Shown: positions 1 through 8,543 of the stretch, piece after piece
How the letters are laid out: the number at the start of each line of letters is the position of its first letter
How positions within the stretch are numbered: position 1 is the first letter of the stretch
Notes under the pieces: generated by a model
Database searches by the model: none
Seen by the model: the letters and a program-made list of their open reading frames with translations, nothing else
Told to the model about the DNA's origin: nothing
Assembly: GCA_014885115.2 (NCBI GenBank)
Contig: WKLE02003588.1
Location: 1 to 23,432, forward strand
DNA length: 23,432 nucleotides
Source: Asterionellopsis glacialis
Lineage: Eukaryota > Bacillariophyta > Plagiogrammaphyceae > Rhaphoneidales > Asterionellopsidaceae
Reading direction: 5' to 3'
Position numbers and translations under genes: made by a program

Positions 1-1084
1 GAAAATGACCAAAGATGGAATATCACCACCTACTGTCTGTACCAACCATACTGGTCATTTTTACTTTTTATCACAAAACAAAAAGGGGCTGCGGTCGTGT
101 GTTTACATGAAGGAGCAGATTGGATCGAGTAACCTAAAGCTGTGGATGAATTATAACTGTCGGAAGGGATTTTCAGATTCATTTTGTCTTTTTTATTGGC
201 GAGAATATATATAAGAAAAAAAAAACGATTCATTTTGAATCTCCTTCGTATACAAGAGAATGCAACACTGTAGAAACTCTAACCCCCATAAATATCAAAA
301 GTTTAGTAAAGCTACAAGTCTTTGTCACCGACCATCCAGACAATCGTATTGCAGTATAGGTAAGTCGGAAAGAGAAGTAAAGTATTAAAAACATAAAATA
401 ATGATACAACAAAAACAGGTATTTTTTTTAAAAAAAGGACAAATATTATTTTTTAGAGCAGTGGATTCTGGTAGGAATTGCATCCACCACGAAAATGAAA
501 GTCAGAAATGATTGTGATGCATATGGTACTGACGCCAATCCAATGATAATCTTATTGTTTTTTGAAGTCTGTATCTGCTACTGTATATGATCAGAAATGC
601 CCCAGGCAGGAGGTTTTATTGGATGACGCGAACCGATTTTACCTCGTAGAATTTCACGTAGATTTTTTTTGGAACACCAGGGGTAAACATGGAACACATG
701 GTCGATCTCGTACAGTAAATACAAGATTTCACGCAGTGCACTAATTAGCCCTATTAGTTTCTTAGGAACAGAGCACAAAAACTCCATGTGTACTCGTACC
801 ATTCTAATATAAAATTATTTTTTTACATGTAGTAGCCTACCTGGTAGTTACTAGGCAAAATGACGCTACCCGTGAACAAACGAAAAATGATCCAGTATCC
901 AATCTTATTAATCGATATTATTTAAACAATCCAGGCTCATAATTAAGAATTTCGAAATTATGAGTGAGCTTTAGGGTTTGAAATGAACACCAGCGCACAT
1001 AACAGCAAAACAACAACTCATATTCAACGGGAATAGTATGATTAACCATAGCCGCACCACACGCCACCAACGCAAACAATAACA
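1..1084. other. intergenic, no supported gene
   Basis: AT-rich sequence with only short, low-complexity open frames (up to about 74 codons) that show no recognisable domain or signal. It holds an 8T/7A homopolymer switch at 422-436 and an inverted repeat at 936-964. The last 100 or so bases should contain the promoter and 5' UTR of the plus-strand gene at 1085. I see no RNA gene here. Confidence 0.6.
936..964. repeat. inverted repeat upstream of the 1085 gene
   Basis: Perfect 9-bp arms CTCATAATT (936-944) and AATTATGAG (956-964) flank an 11-nt spacer. The 12-bp palindrome AATTTCGAAATT (948-959) overlaps the spacer and right arm. It lies about 120-150 bp upstream of the ATG at 1085, where an operator or transcription-factor site would be plausible. 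AT-rich DNA makes such repeats by chance, so a regulatory role is only inferred. Confidence 0.35.
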
Positions 1085-2953
1085 ATGAAAAAGATGCCTA
1101 ATGATCTTATCAACAACTCTTCAACATTTGTCAGCAAAAGAGGAACCAAAAGCGTATTTGACTTGCAATTCATCCTTTTTGCAATCGTTTTGGCAGGCGC
1201 GATTAATGTGTACTTTTTCTTTATATGGAGTGCTGATGGAGTTCGAGATGAAAACACCACACCCTACTTGTGGACCACTGTGAAAAATAAAAGAATTTGG
1301 GACATCAATCGGATTGAGACAATTAATACCAGTAAACTAAAATGTATACAAGAAAAAATATTTTGCCGATACGATGACATTGGTGATTTTCTCGAAACGA
1401 TTGAAAACCCAGGGCTCATTCACGAGCCCCTTCCTTCTATACCATCGCATCGGAGAATTCCACACGAAAAGGCAAATAACTGGTCATATGTATTAGAACA
1501 ACGTGCAAGGCTCCCAGAAGACGGGTCCATGACGGCTTTGATGGATTACAATGCAATGTTACTACCTTTATATAAAAACGTCAAGTCTTCATTCAATAGT
1601 ACAACCCAAAATATGTTAGAATCTGACCTTGATCCGATCCTCCTCGATCGCATTACAGGGAGATACCATCCATATTTTACTGACAAAGAGGTTGATAAGG
1701 TAAAATATCTCTCAATTTCTAGAACCAGCAATCTTCATAGTTGTAAACCAAAATTCAAATTTTATTTTGGGACACTTGCCCAAGGTTACCTTGGTTTGTC
1801 TCTTTTGGATGAAAATCTATCAAGGATAGAAGGCACGGATGTTGCAATTTATGTTGATAAGTGGTTATTGGGGAATGAGACTGCTTTATTTCATGACTTT
1901 CAGATTTTTGCCAGTAGAAGTTCCAAGGAAAATCCATTGAAGGATCAATTATTCTTATTTGCTTCAACTCATATTGGTACTTATAATCTCCCAATTGATA
2001 TCAGACGTGTTCCACCAAGTTCTCACTTGTCAAACTATCCCATTATACCATTTGATTCGAAGCTAAATAGTACAATAGTAACACCAAATTCGGAATACCA
2101 GTACGGTGATGGATTTCAAGTCCGATTTGTAGACAACCCGGGACGGTTTCATTTGTTGAAACATTATCGACGACCAGATAAGTACTACAGGGAAAAAGGA
2201 ATTGATAGGGGGAAAAACTTTCATATAATTGAAACCACAAATGGCCAAACATATATGGAACTATGGCCTTATAAGTCTTCACCCAACAATTCTCATGTCA
2301 CTGTCCCCATTAATTTTTATGCATCAAGTTTCAATCCTTCATCCGAAATGAAATTATTTTCTCATCGGGAATTCGAATCTGCGAAAAAGGTGAGATATCA
2401 ATCTGTATTTCACGATAAGATTGAAAGTCGGACGAAGCTTTCACAGTCCTTCCAGACGGTAACTCCGAAACATGAACGTCCCAAGATGAAATACCGGGGA
2501 ACTTCACAGTTCATTGACATGATGCTCGAGGGTAAGGACGTCAAGGTTGGCATCAGTCATACCGTATCGGAGCACGTTGGAAATTACACAGACAAGCGCG
2601 CGTATTTGAGTCAATTTTATGCATTTTTACCAGAACCGCCATTCGAAGTTGTGGCCATCTCGGGCAACTTTTGTTTTAACCATATGCACAAAGAAGATGT
2701 TGGTTTTTCTGCACAATGGATATCAGAAAGGCCTGAAGATAACCGAACTGCACCTATACTTATTATGAATCAGACATACAGGTGTCCAATCATAACATTT
2801 GCTAATAGTATGGTTGAAAAGATTGGTAATAACGGCAATGATGTTATTATAACCTATGGCGTTGATGATTGTTACTCACGGTCGCTTATTGTACCAAAGA
2901 AAAAGATTGAGATTTTATTGTTGGGCGAACGCTATAAGGACTTGACAAAATGA
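1085..2953 (+). CDS. type II membrane protein, putative Golgi-lumenal, function unknown
   Basis: A single open frame of 622 residues from an ATG in good context (aacaATG) to TGA. A short basic N-terminus precedes one hydrophobic segment at about residues 27-48, so a signal anchor with the long C-terminal part in the lumen is likely. The lumenal part has about ten N-glycosylation sequons (for example N57, N81, N171, N264, N328, N402, N500, N553, N562), which fits the secretory pathway. The C-terminal quarter has an ordered set of motifs: KVGISHT (487-493), PPFEVVAISGNFCF (518-531), CPIITFANSMVE (567-578) and VIITYGVDDCYSR (587-599). From memory, this series resembles beta-propeller-type carbohydrate-active proteins (GH130 or beta-mannosyltransferase-like) and uncharacterised algal proteins ending in a YGVNDC-type motif. 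I cannot name an enzyme. It is convergent with the minus-strand gene that ends at 3244, with 290 bp between the two stops. Confidence 0.85.
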   Translation: MKKMPNDLINNSSTFVSKRGTKSVFDLQFILFAIVLAGAINVYFFFIWSADGVRDENTTPYLWTTVKNKRIWDINRIETINTSKLKCIQEKIFCRYDDIGDFLETIENPGLIHEPLPSIPSHRRIPHEKANNWSYVLEQRARLPEDGSMTALMDYNAMLLPLYKNVKSSFNSTTQNMLESDLDPILLDRITGRYHPYFTDKEVDKVKYLSISRTSNLHSCKPKFKFYFGTLAQGYLGLSLLDENLSRIEGTDVAIYVDKWLLGNETALFHDFQIFASRSSKENPLKDQLFLFASTHIGTYNLPIDIRRVPPSSHLSNYPIIPFDSKLNSTIVTPNSEYQYGDGFQVRFVDNPGRFHLLKHYRRPDKYYREKGIDRGKNFHIIETTNGQTYMELWPYKSSPNNSHVTVPINFYASSFNPSSEMKLFSHREFESAKKVRYQSVFHDKIESRTKLSQSFQTVTPKHERPKMKYRGTSQFIDMMLEGKDVKVGISHTVSEHVGNYTDKRAYLSQFYAFLPEPPFEVVAISGNFCFNHMHKEDVGFSAQWISERPEDNRTAPILIMNQTYRCPIITFANSMVEKIGNNGNDVIITYGVDDCYSRSLIVPKKKIEILLLGERYKDLTK

Positions 2954-3243
2954 GATCTCAGCTCCTTGGGAGTTAGACCACAGTATTGAATCATCATCGG
3001 TGTGTCTTTCTAAGCGAGACAAAGCTTTGCGACTTACCAAGTTACCAAGTATTGTGAAGCAAAATGTTAACAATCATGTCTTGGGTGACTGTTTGTGAAG
3101 AAGGGAATCGGAACAGAGGGATTCTCCTGGCTCAATGAAACAATATACATGTGAAAGAAATCGCGGCTTCCCCGTCAATGACTTCAGTTTCCACATCCAG
3201 AGTGTTGGTAAAAGTAATAGAAGTAATACTATAGTTAGAAATA

Positions 3244-4428
3244 CTATTTACTTGCAGTAGCAGTAGATTTTCTTGCAAGATATGAAAGAGTTCGGATACG
3301 ATCTTGACGATCCATATGAAGAATATCAATTTCTTCCATACCAATCGATCGTAAGAAATTTTCTAACTCAATCATTGTGAGTTTATCGAAGTTATATGTA
3401 AACTTGTCATTTTTTCCTTTCGATGTTGTTGTTGATTCATTGTGTAGCTGTTGTTGGCCTATTTGTTGTCGTGGTTGTCGCTCGTGGGCAATGCCATAGC
3501 CAAAATTTGATGATGATGATAATGATGCACTTGTATCAGCATCAGCACCTCTGCCCATAGAATTATTGTCAGTGGTACCAAGAGCTTCACCATCATCACG
3601 ACCGCCACTACTAGGAATATATTTAGAACTCAAATACATTTCTGTAGCTTTATTCCAATGTTTTGGAAATTCATGTTCAAATGTTCGCTGTATGCTCCAT
3701 GTTAAACTTTCATATCCTATCTGATGCGCATGGTGTTTCGATGCGCAATCTTCCACAATATGTTTAGCCCGAACATATAATGTTGGATGATATTTTGACA
3801 AGTGTTCCAATAATATACGACATACACGATGCACCATTTGTTTTTTACGTTTCGCCTCGCAAACTCGTTGATGGATTTTATTTTGATTCGTGATATGGGT
3901 ACCATTGGTATTCTGGGTATTCTTGATAGTATTTTTAGTGTTCAAGGCATGGTAATGATCACTTTTGTTGGAAAATTTGGGTGTTCTTTCGATTTGTTCT
4001 TGTATTCTGTGTTCTGTTTGTTGTTCTGGTTGTTGTTGTTCTACTTTTGGAATAAAAATCGTGGATGGAGGGTACTTTGATGGCTCCTGTTGTGAATCTT
4101 GATGCTCATGATTGTTTGTACTGCTGGAGTTTTCTTTCGTCTGGTCTAGATTTGAAACACATACCGTAGATGCTGTTGAAAAACTTTTTGATAACTGCCG
4201 TTGCTCTTCTTGGTGCTGTCCCGGTATATTTGTTGCTGCATCATCAATAAAATTATCATGATTACTAATGCACACACCCCTTGCTTGCTGTTGTTCTTTG
4301 ATATTATCGTGAGTCGTAATTATGGCAATATTATCATCTGCACCAATTCCATGCAACAATGGAGATTGTGAAAATTGATGCTTTATAATGTTTTCTGTTG
4401 CAGCACTATCCATTGGATTGGGTGCCAT
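3244..4428 (-). CDS. Gln/Asn-rich putative nuclear factor with TAF1-like C-terminal motif
   Basis: An open frame of 394 residues; the ATG at 4428-4426 is preceded by A at -3 (acagcATGG). Residues 1-185 are disordered and rich in Gln, Asn, Ser and His. Residues about 186-270 form a compact helical domain starting with a basic cluster (EAKRKKQMVHRVCRILLEHL) and followed by conserved-looking YHPTLYVRAK and GYESL segments. I believe related domains occur in other diatom proteins but cannot name it; a KIX-like fold is only a guess. A second disordered linker (271-345) leads to a short C-terminal helical unit, residues 347-387, with the pattern LxxxELxxFLRSIGMxExDIxxMDRxDRIRxL. This resembles the end of the TAF1 DUF3591 region, where a hGhxEExI segment is followed by a basic RW-x-hI segment. 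The inference is a transcription-associated protein. No membrane segment or organelle presequence is visible. Confidence 0.8.
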   Translation of the reverse strand: MAPNPMDSAATENIIKHQFSQSPLLHGIGADDNIAIITTHDNIKEQQQARGVCISNHDNFIDDAATNIPGQHQEEQRQLSKSFSTASTVCVSNLDQTKENSSSTNNHEHQDSQQEPSKYPPSTIFIPKVEQQQPEQQTEHRIQEQIERTPKFSNKSDHYHALNTKNTIKNTQNTNGTHITNQNKIHQRVCEAKRKKQMVHRVCRILLEHLSKYHPTLYVRAKHIVEDCASKHHAHQIGYESLTWSIQRTFEHEFPKHWNKATEMYLSSKYIPSSGGRDDGEALGTTDNNSMGRGADADTSASLSSSSNFGYGIAHERQPRQQIGQQQLHNESTTTSKGKNDKFTYNFDKLTMIELENFLRSIGMEEIDILHMDRQDRIRTLSYLARKSTATASK

Positions 4429-4853
4429 GCTGTCTTTCTTGTTAATGATATCGTTCGCGTTGTTGTTTAGAAAAAAAATAAAAAAAATGTAGGTCTTTTC
4501 GTGTACTCAAAGTGATTGATTTAGTGTTTCGTGTTTTTTTGGGAATATATGTGTGAGTCTAAGGTGTCAATCGTTGATGTTGAATCACACTTTTTGTGTT
4601 GACAGCGTCTAGGATATAAGACAATACCTGAGATGTAGGTTACTAAACAAGATTGAATATCAACCAGCAATCTTGATGCGGAATTGATCGGCATCTCATA
4701 TGCGGTGTGGTGTAATTTTGAATTTTATAGGAAAGACCCCCGTGAATTCTCGATTTACGGTACTTCAATGTGTTTACTATTTTATTACAGTATTATTATT
4801 TAGTCATAGTTCGAGAAGGAAAAAAAGTGTCACGTAAGATGTCACATACCTCT

Positions 4854-4865
4854 ACGTCAGCGTCA
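4854..4865. promoter_or_regulatory. CRE-like tandem half-sites
   Basis: ACGTCAGCGTCA reads on the minus strand as TGACGC followed by TGACGT, two bZIP-type half-sites in tandem. In the diatom Phaeodactylum, TGACGT and TGACGC are the core forms of the CO2/cAMP-responsive elements that control a carbonic anhydrase gene. Function here is not shown; the position upstream of the minus-strand gene starting at 4428 is compatible with a promoter element. Confidence 0.3.
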
Positions 4866-4877
4866 TTTCCAGATGGG

Positions 4878-4891
4878 TCGCATGCATGCGA
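4878..4891. repeat. 14-bp perfect palindrome
   Basis: TCGCATGCATGCGA is its own reverse complement over all 14 bases and sits 12 bp from the CRE-like tandem. It is GC-richer than its surroundings. It could bind a dimeric factor or be chance. Confidence 0.4.
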
Positions 4892-5368
4892 TGCTGGTCA
4901 AGCGCTTTTCACACTCGTCTGCTCTCCCCGGGATGATATCCTAAAATCCTAACATTATTATTATTTATTGGCGCAGTAAGACAAAGAGTATGAGTATGGT
5001 ACGAGTAGGAACCTCTAAAGAAAACGACAAAAGGACTGGATCACAGCCTCCAGGACCTAGAGTGGGAAAGTCAACTAGGTCGTAAAATGGATTGAGCACA
5101 TTGGGACGCAACAAAACCGATGTGACGAAACGCAAAAAAAGTAGCAACAGTAGTTGCAGACAACTTGTTCAAGAAAACATAGTACAATCACATCTGTATA
5201 GTAACTTGAGAAAAGCAAACGTAGGAATGAAAATCGATGGCCTAAAAAAAAAATCTGCATGTGATATATGCTTCTTTACCTTATGCATAGTGTAGTAAGT
5301 TTTAAGATTCATCAAGATATCTGAAAGCGTCAGACCTTCATAATACCATACATGTTGCTTCCTTCGTT

Positions 5369-6262
5369 TCAATCAAGAGGAAAATGTACGAATAGTAAGC
5401 TAGTCCAAACGGCAAAACTAAAGTATCCAGTAAGCCATGTCACTTCACCTTTCCAATGTTTCCATTTGTCCGTTACGACACGCCGATTCCATGAATCTTT
5501 TCCTCCGTTACGGAAAGACATGTGTGATTTGCCAGACTTTATACCCTCTCTCCAACGTTCGAGATACATGGGTACATCCACCATGCACATAAAGAATACA
5601 TATCCAGCAGACGCAGGAATACCAATAGCCGCTAAAAAGGCTGCACGACCAGTCCAAAATAATGCAATGGGGATCAAAGCTAATCCCATTGCTGCAAAGA
5701 CTATTGCCCATAAGGATTCCTCAATAGCATGATAAAAGTGGTTGAGAGATAAGACACCACACCAACAAAAGACTTGTGCCAAGGCTAACGTGGGGACGAT
5801 TCCATGTGCAATGAACTTGGGACTGTAAAATTGTGTGATTTCTCCTAATTCGTGAAAGAAGAGTGCAAGTTGGGTCGCAAAGCTCAATTCGGCAATAGTT
5901 GCCGCGGATCGTCCTAAAAAGACGGAAGAAAGATGGGTATCAACTAAACAATACCGTTCTAAATCAATTCGGGGTAGAATGGACCGGTACGTACAAACGA
6001 AAACGTAAATACCCGACAACATAATATGTGCTTGTTGATAAAATCCAACAGCTTCTACCACCGTACACGTCCAAATCCATACAGCACAATTAAACAGTGA
6101 AAGCGTACTTAACAAGTACCACCACGTCCAGGTTTTGTAACTCTCGCTGTCACCATGATTGCTCACAACAGAAGCTGCTGCTGGAGCAGTGAAGGGAGAC
6201 ATGGAACATGACAATGATTGGTTCTTGGAAGAGGATGAGAACTCTTCTGTTGCAAGCGTCAT
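5369..6262 (-). CDS. conserved polytopic membrane protein, function unknown
   Basis: 297 residues, ATG at 6262-6260, TGA at 5371-5369. A Ser-rich, disordered head (1-40) is followed by about seven hydrophobic segments at roughly 46-68, 76-94, 115-137, 152-174, 184-204, 206-228 and 275-293. The loop at 91-110 has a CTYRSILPRID motif, followed by SSVFLGRSAATIAELSFATQ (112-131), a glycine/alanine-rich helix with a buried Glu. I recall this RSxLPRxD...GRSxATxAEL arrangement from uncharacterised membrane proteins of several protist groups, but no biochemical role is known to me. An amphipathic, Trp- and Lys-rich stretch (255-274) precedes the last helix. No cleavable signal or plastid motif is visible. 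It lies in tandem with the 4428 gene, 940 bp away, so it is probably a separate transcript. Confidence 0.85.
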   Translation of the reverse strand: MTLATEEFSSSSKNQSLSCSMSPFTAPAAASVVSNHGDSESYKTWTWWYLLSTLSLFNCAVWIWTCTVVEAVGFYQQAHIMLSGIYVFVCTYRSILPRIDLERYCLVDTHLSSVFLGRSAATIAELSFATQLALFFHELGEITQFYSPKFIAHGIVPTLALAQVFCWCGVLSLNHFYHAIEESLWAIVFAAMGLALIPIALFWTGRAAFLAAIGIPASAGYVFFMCMVDVPMYLERWREGIKSGKSHMSFRNGGKDSWNRRVVTDKWKHWKGEVTWLTGYFSFAVWTSLLFVHFPLD

Positions 6263-6943
6263 CGTGATTAGAATTCCTACAGAAAAGAGATATGTCTACG
6301 TGTTGTTCTTGACAACGATCGATCGATCGATGTCAAGCTTGTCGCTCACCTTTCACTCACCTCTCTTCGAAGATCTGCCTTCATTACTTTACCTATTCCT
6401 ACCCTGTATACGAGTACTGCAAAAGATGTATATGTCTCGTACCAATGACTTTCGCAGCTCTTCACTCTCCTCTTATATACCTTTTTTATTGTTCTCTCCA
6501 ACCAAAAAAATTGCTCTTATTTTTTACTCGATCGATTCAAAGAAAATCCCGAGCGAAGAACAGACTCTCTGTATCAGTGTCAACGTATTATTGTCGATTT
6601 TGGTACATAAATAATAATGGTATTCAGTCTTCAAGTCTGTTTTACCGGAAACCTCTTTAAATTTATTTCTCTTTTGGAAAGGTTCTTTCTTTTAATCGGT
6701 TGTGTTAATTAAATGTCTTTAATGATCATTCGAAAGCTTATTGGCATGTACAAGCTAGCGAGCATGTCAAACGGAATTGCATGGTTCTATCAAACATTCG
6801 CATTATTTGGCAGTAGTAAAGTTCAAAATGTTGAATTATTTGGGTGTATTTTTGAAAAATAAAGAGATTATTTTGCACTTCCTATTTTCATATATTATCT
6901 AACATCAGTATAAATTGCAAAGAATTGAAATATGAATTTGAGA

Positions 6944-6953
6944 CACGTGACGC
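6944..6953. promoter_or_regulatory. overlapping G-box and CRE-like half-site
   Basis: CACGTGACGC combines a CACGTG box (6944-6949), a bHLH/bZIP site type, with TGACGC (6948-6953). It lies about 690 bp from the minus-strand ATG at 6262 and 1.6 kb from the RING gene. Functional assignment is speculative. Confidence 0.2.
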
Positions 6954-8295
6954 ATCAAATCTTCAGTCTCGAATTAAAAATTGAAATAAAATCATGAATA
7001 GAGTGTCTCTTTTCGGTCCACATGGGTTTCTTCGTGGTCTATTTTTAAATGTACAGAAATCTCCATTCAAAATCCCGTTTCGTCTGTCGATTATTGAAAA
7101 CCAAACCATTGCGCTTTCTAGTCTACTCATCGGATTCAAATTATAGTTCAAGTGAGGACTCTAGGTGGTGTTCTATTCTGTTGTAAAACTAAATATATAA
7201 CCCTCCTGTTCTCTGTGTCACTCTGTTTATGCATCTATAGACTAGGTTAATTTGTAGTCTACCGTATAACCTATCTGACAAGGATGTGTATCACGATCCA
7301 TCCTCTCGAGTCGAGATACAACCAAGACATCAGTATTTTTTTTTAAATCAACATGTTTTTCCTTGTAACATAACCTGTGATGATGACATGTATTATCATT
7401 CTCCATTATTTTGTATATAAAGATAGAAACAAGAAAAAGTAGTATCCATGTATATGGACAGCATCATTTTTTTCAATCAAGCTGTTTCACCCCTGCCAAT
7501 AGTGATACCTTACACAGTAAAAATAGTACGGTACGAAGTACATGTTAAATATTCGTTTTTGAGAAGGACTATAATAAATGGTTAAAAATCCTTCGTACGA
7601 ATCACTGCACTCTAATTTCAATGGAAACAATGATGATATTTCCGCATACCTTCGTTTACGTATCTAAATTCTTTGTTTTCTATTGGCGGGACATCATTGA
7701 ATCTAACAAGAGATTGCGTTGAGAAAAAAGGAAGGTGTACGGAATTTTCCTTTTTTTGCTGTTGAGAGATTCTTCTTGAATATAATTATGATGATATTAT
7801 GTGATTGCTGTCAGAATTCTGTACAAAAAGAAGTTCTGGTACCTCTCATTCGACACTGACATAGAAAGTAGACTTGGTTGTGATGTTTTTTGAAAATAGA
7901 TGTACTAAACATAGTACGTGTTACTCTGTTATGCTCTTTTTTAAGTAAACAATAGGCCTACGTATTCACTATACTGTAATAATGCTGGCCTTGAATTTTA
8001 AAAGTAATGTTCTTATCATCATCATCTATTCAGGGGGTCATATTTCAATTTTTTTTCTACAGAATTGGTTCTCGAATAAATACTTCTGGAACTATTCGTT
8101 CGTGCGTGGCAGACCGCAAGGGGCAATAGCATTTTCTGGGAAACAGCCTTCCAATAAGTATCGTCTTAATAGGTACAAGGCCTACCAAAATAAATTGTCT
8201 ACACGGGAGAGTCCTGCCTTCGCAGAACAGAAGATGATGAATTCTCTTCTGATGGCTTTTCTTGCATGGTTGTTTTGTATATAGCTTCTTACGTA

Positions 8296-8314
8296 GTAGG
8301 ACTACTGGTCCTAC
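8296..8314. repeat. small hairpin
   Basis: Arms GTAGGAC and GTCCTAC pair perfectly over 7 bp around the loop TACTG. It is about 230 bp upstream of the RING gene ATG. No known element was recognised. Confidence 0.3.
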
Positions 8315-8543
8315 AGGGCTACACAACATGTATAAATTATGCGGGTGTCTCAAATCCCTTCAAATTCCTAATATTTCCATGATCTAATAGAGAGGCAACC
8401 TATTTTCGAAGTAGTTACTTTCAAACTTTTGTATGGCTTATAGGCCTAGTAAAAACTGCACAGGACAGCGACAATTATTTGAAATACTCATCATTCGCTC
8501 TGGCTGCAGTTGGTTAGATAAGACCTCAATGAATTGAAACCCC

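Larger units (their letters stand above)
4429..5368. other. intergenic between two minus-strand genes
   Basis: Holds the upstream region of the 4428 gene and the 3' region of the 6262 gene. The notable parts are a CRE-like tandem at 4854-4865 and a 14-bp palindrome at 4878-4891, about 430-460 bp upstream of the 4428 ATG. Open frames here are short and unlike proteins. A long A/T-rich stretch around 4445-4490 directly precedes the start codon. Confidence 0.55.
6263..8543. other. 2.3 kb gene-poor divergent intergenic region
   Basis: Separates the minus-strand membrane protein gene from the plus-strand RING gene. I find no convincing coding region, RNA gene or transposon end. Open frames such as 7982-8284 (100 codons) and its antisense partner lack recognisable domains and end in AT-rich sequence. 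Small items seen: a CACGTG box overlapping TGACGC at 6944-6953, a 7-bp-stem hairpin at 8296-8314, and GATCGATCGATCGAT-type simple sequence near 6316-6330. Confidence 0.5.

Noticed and set aside
6159..6614. 151-codon plus-strand open frame
   Set aside because: Starts inside, and antisense to, the 5' end of the membrane protein gene and continues through AT-rich spacer; no recognisable domain.
7982..8284. 100-codon plus-strand open frame and its antisense partner at 8057-8353
   Set aside because: No signal, domain or plausible composition; both strands are open to a similar length, which suggests chance.
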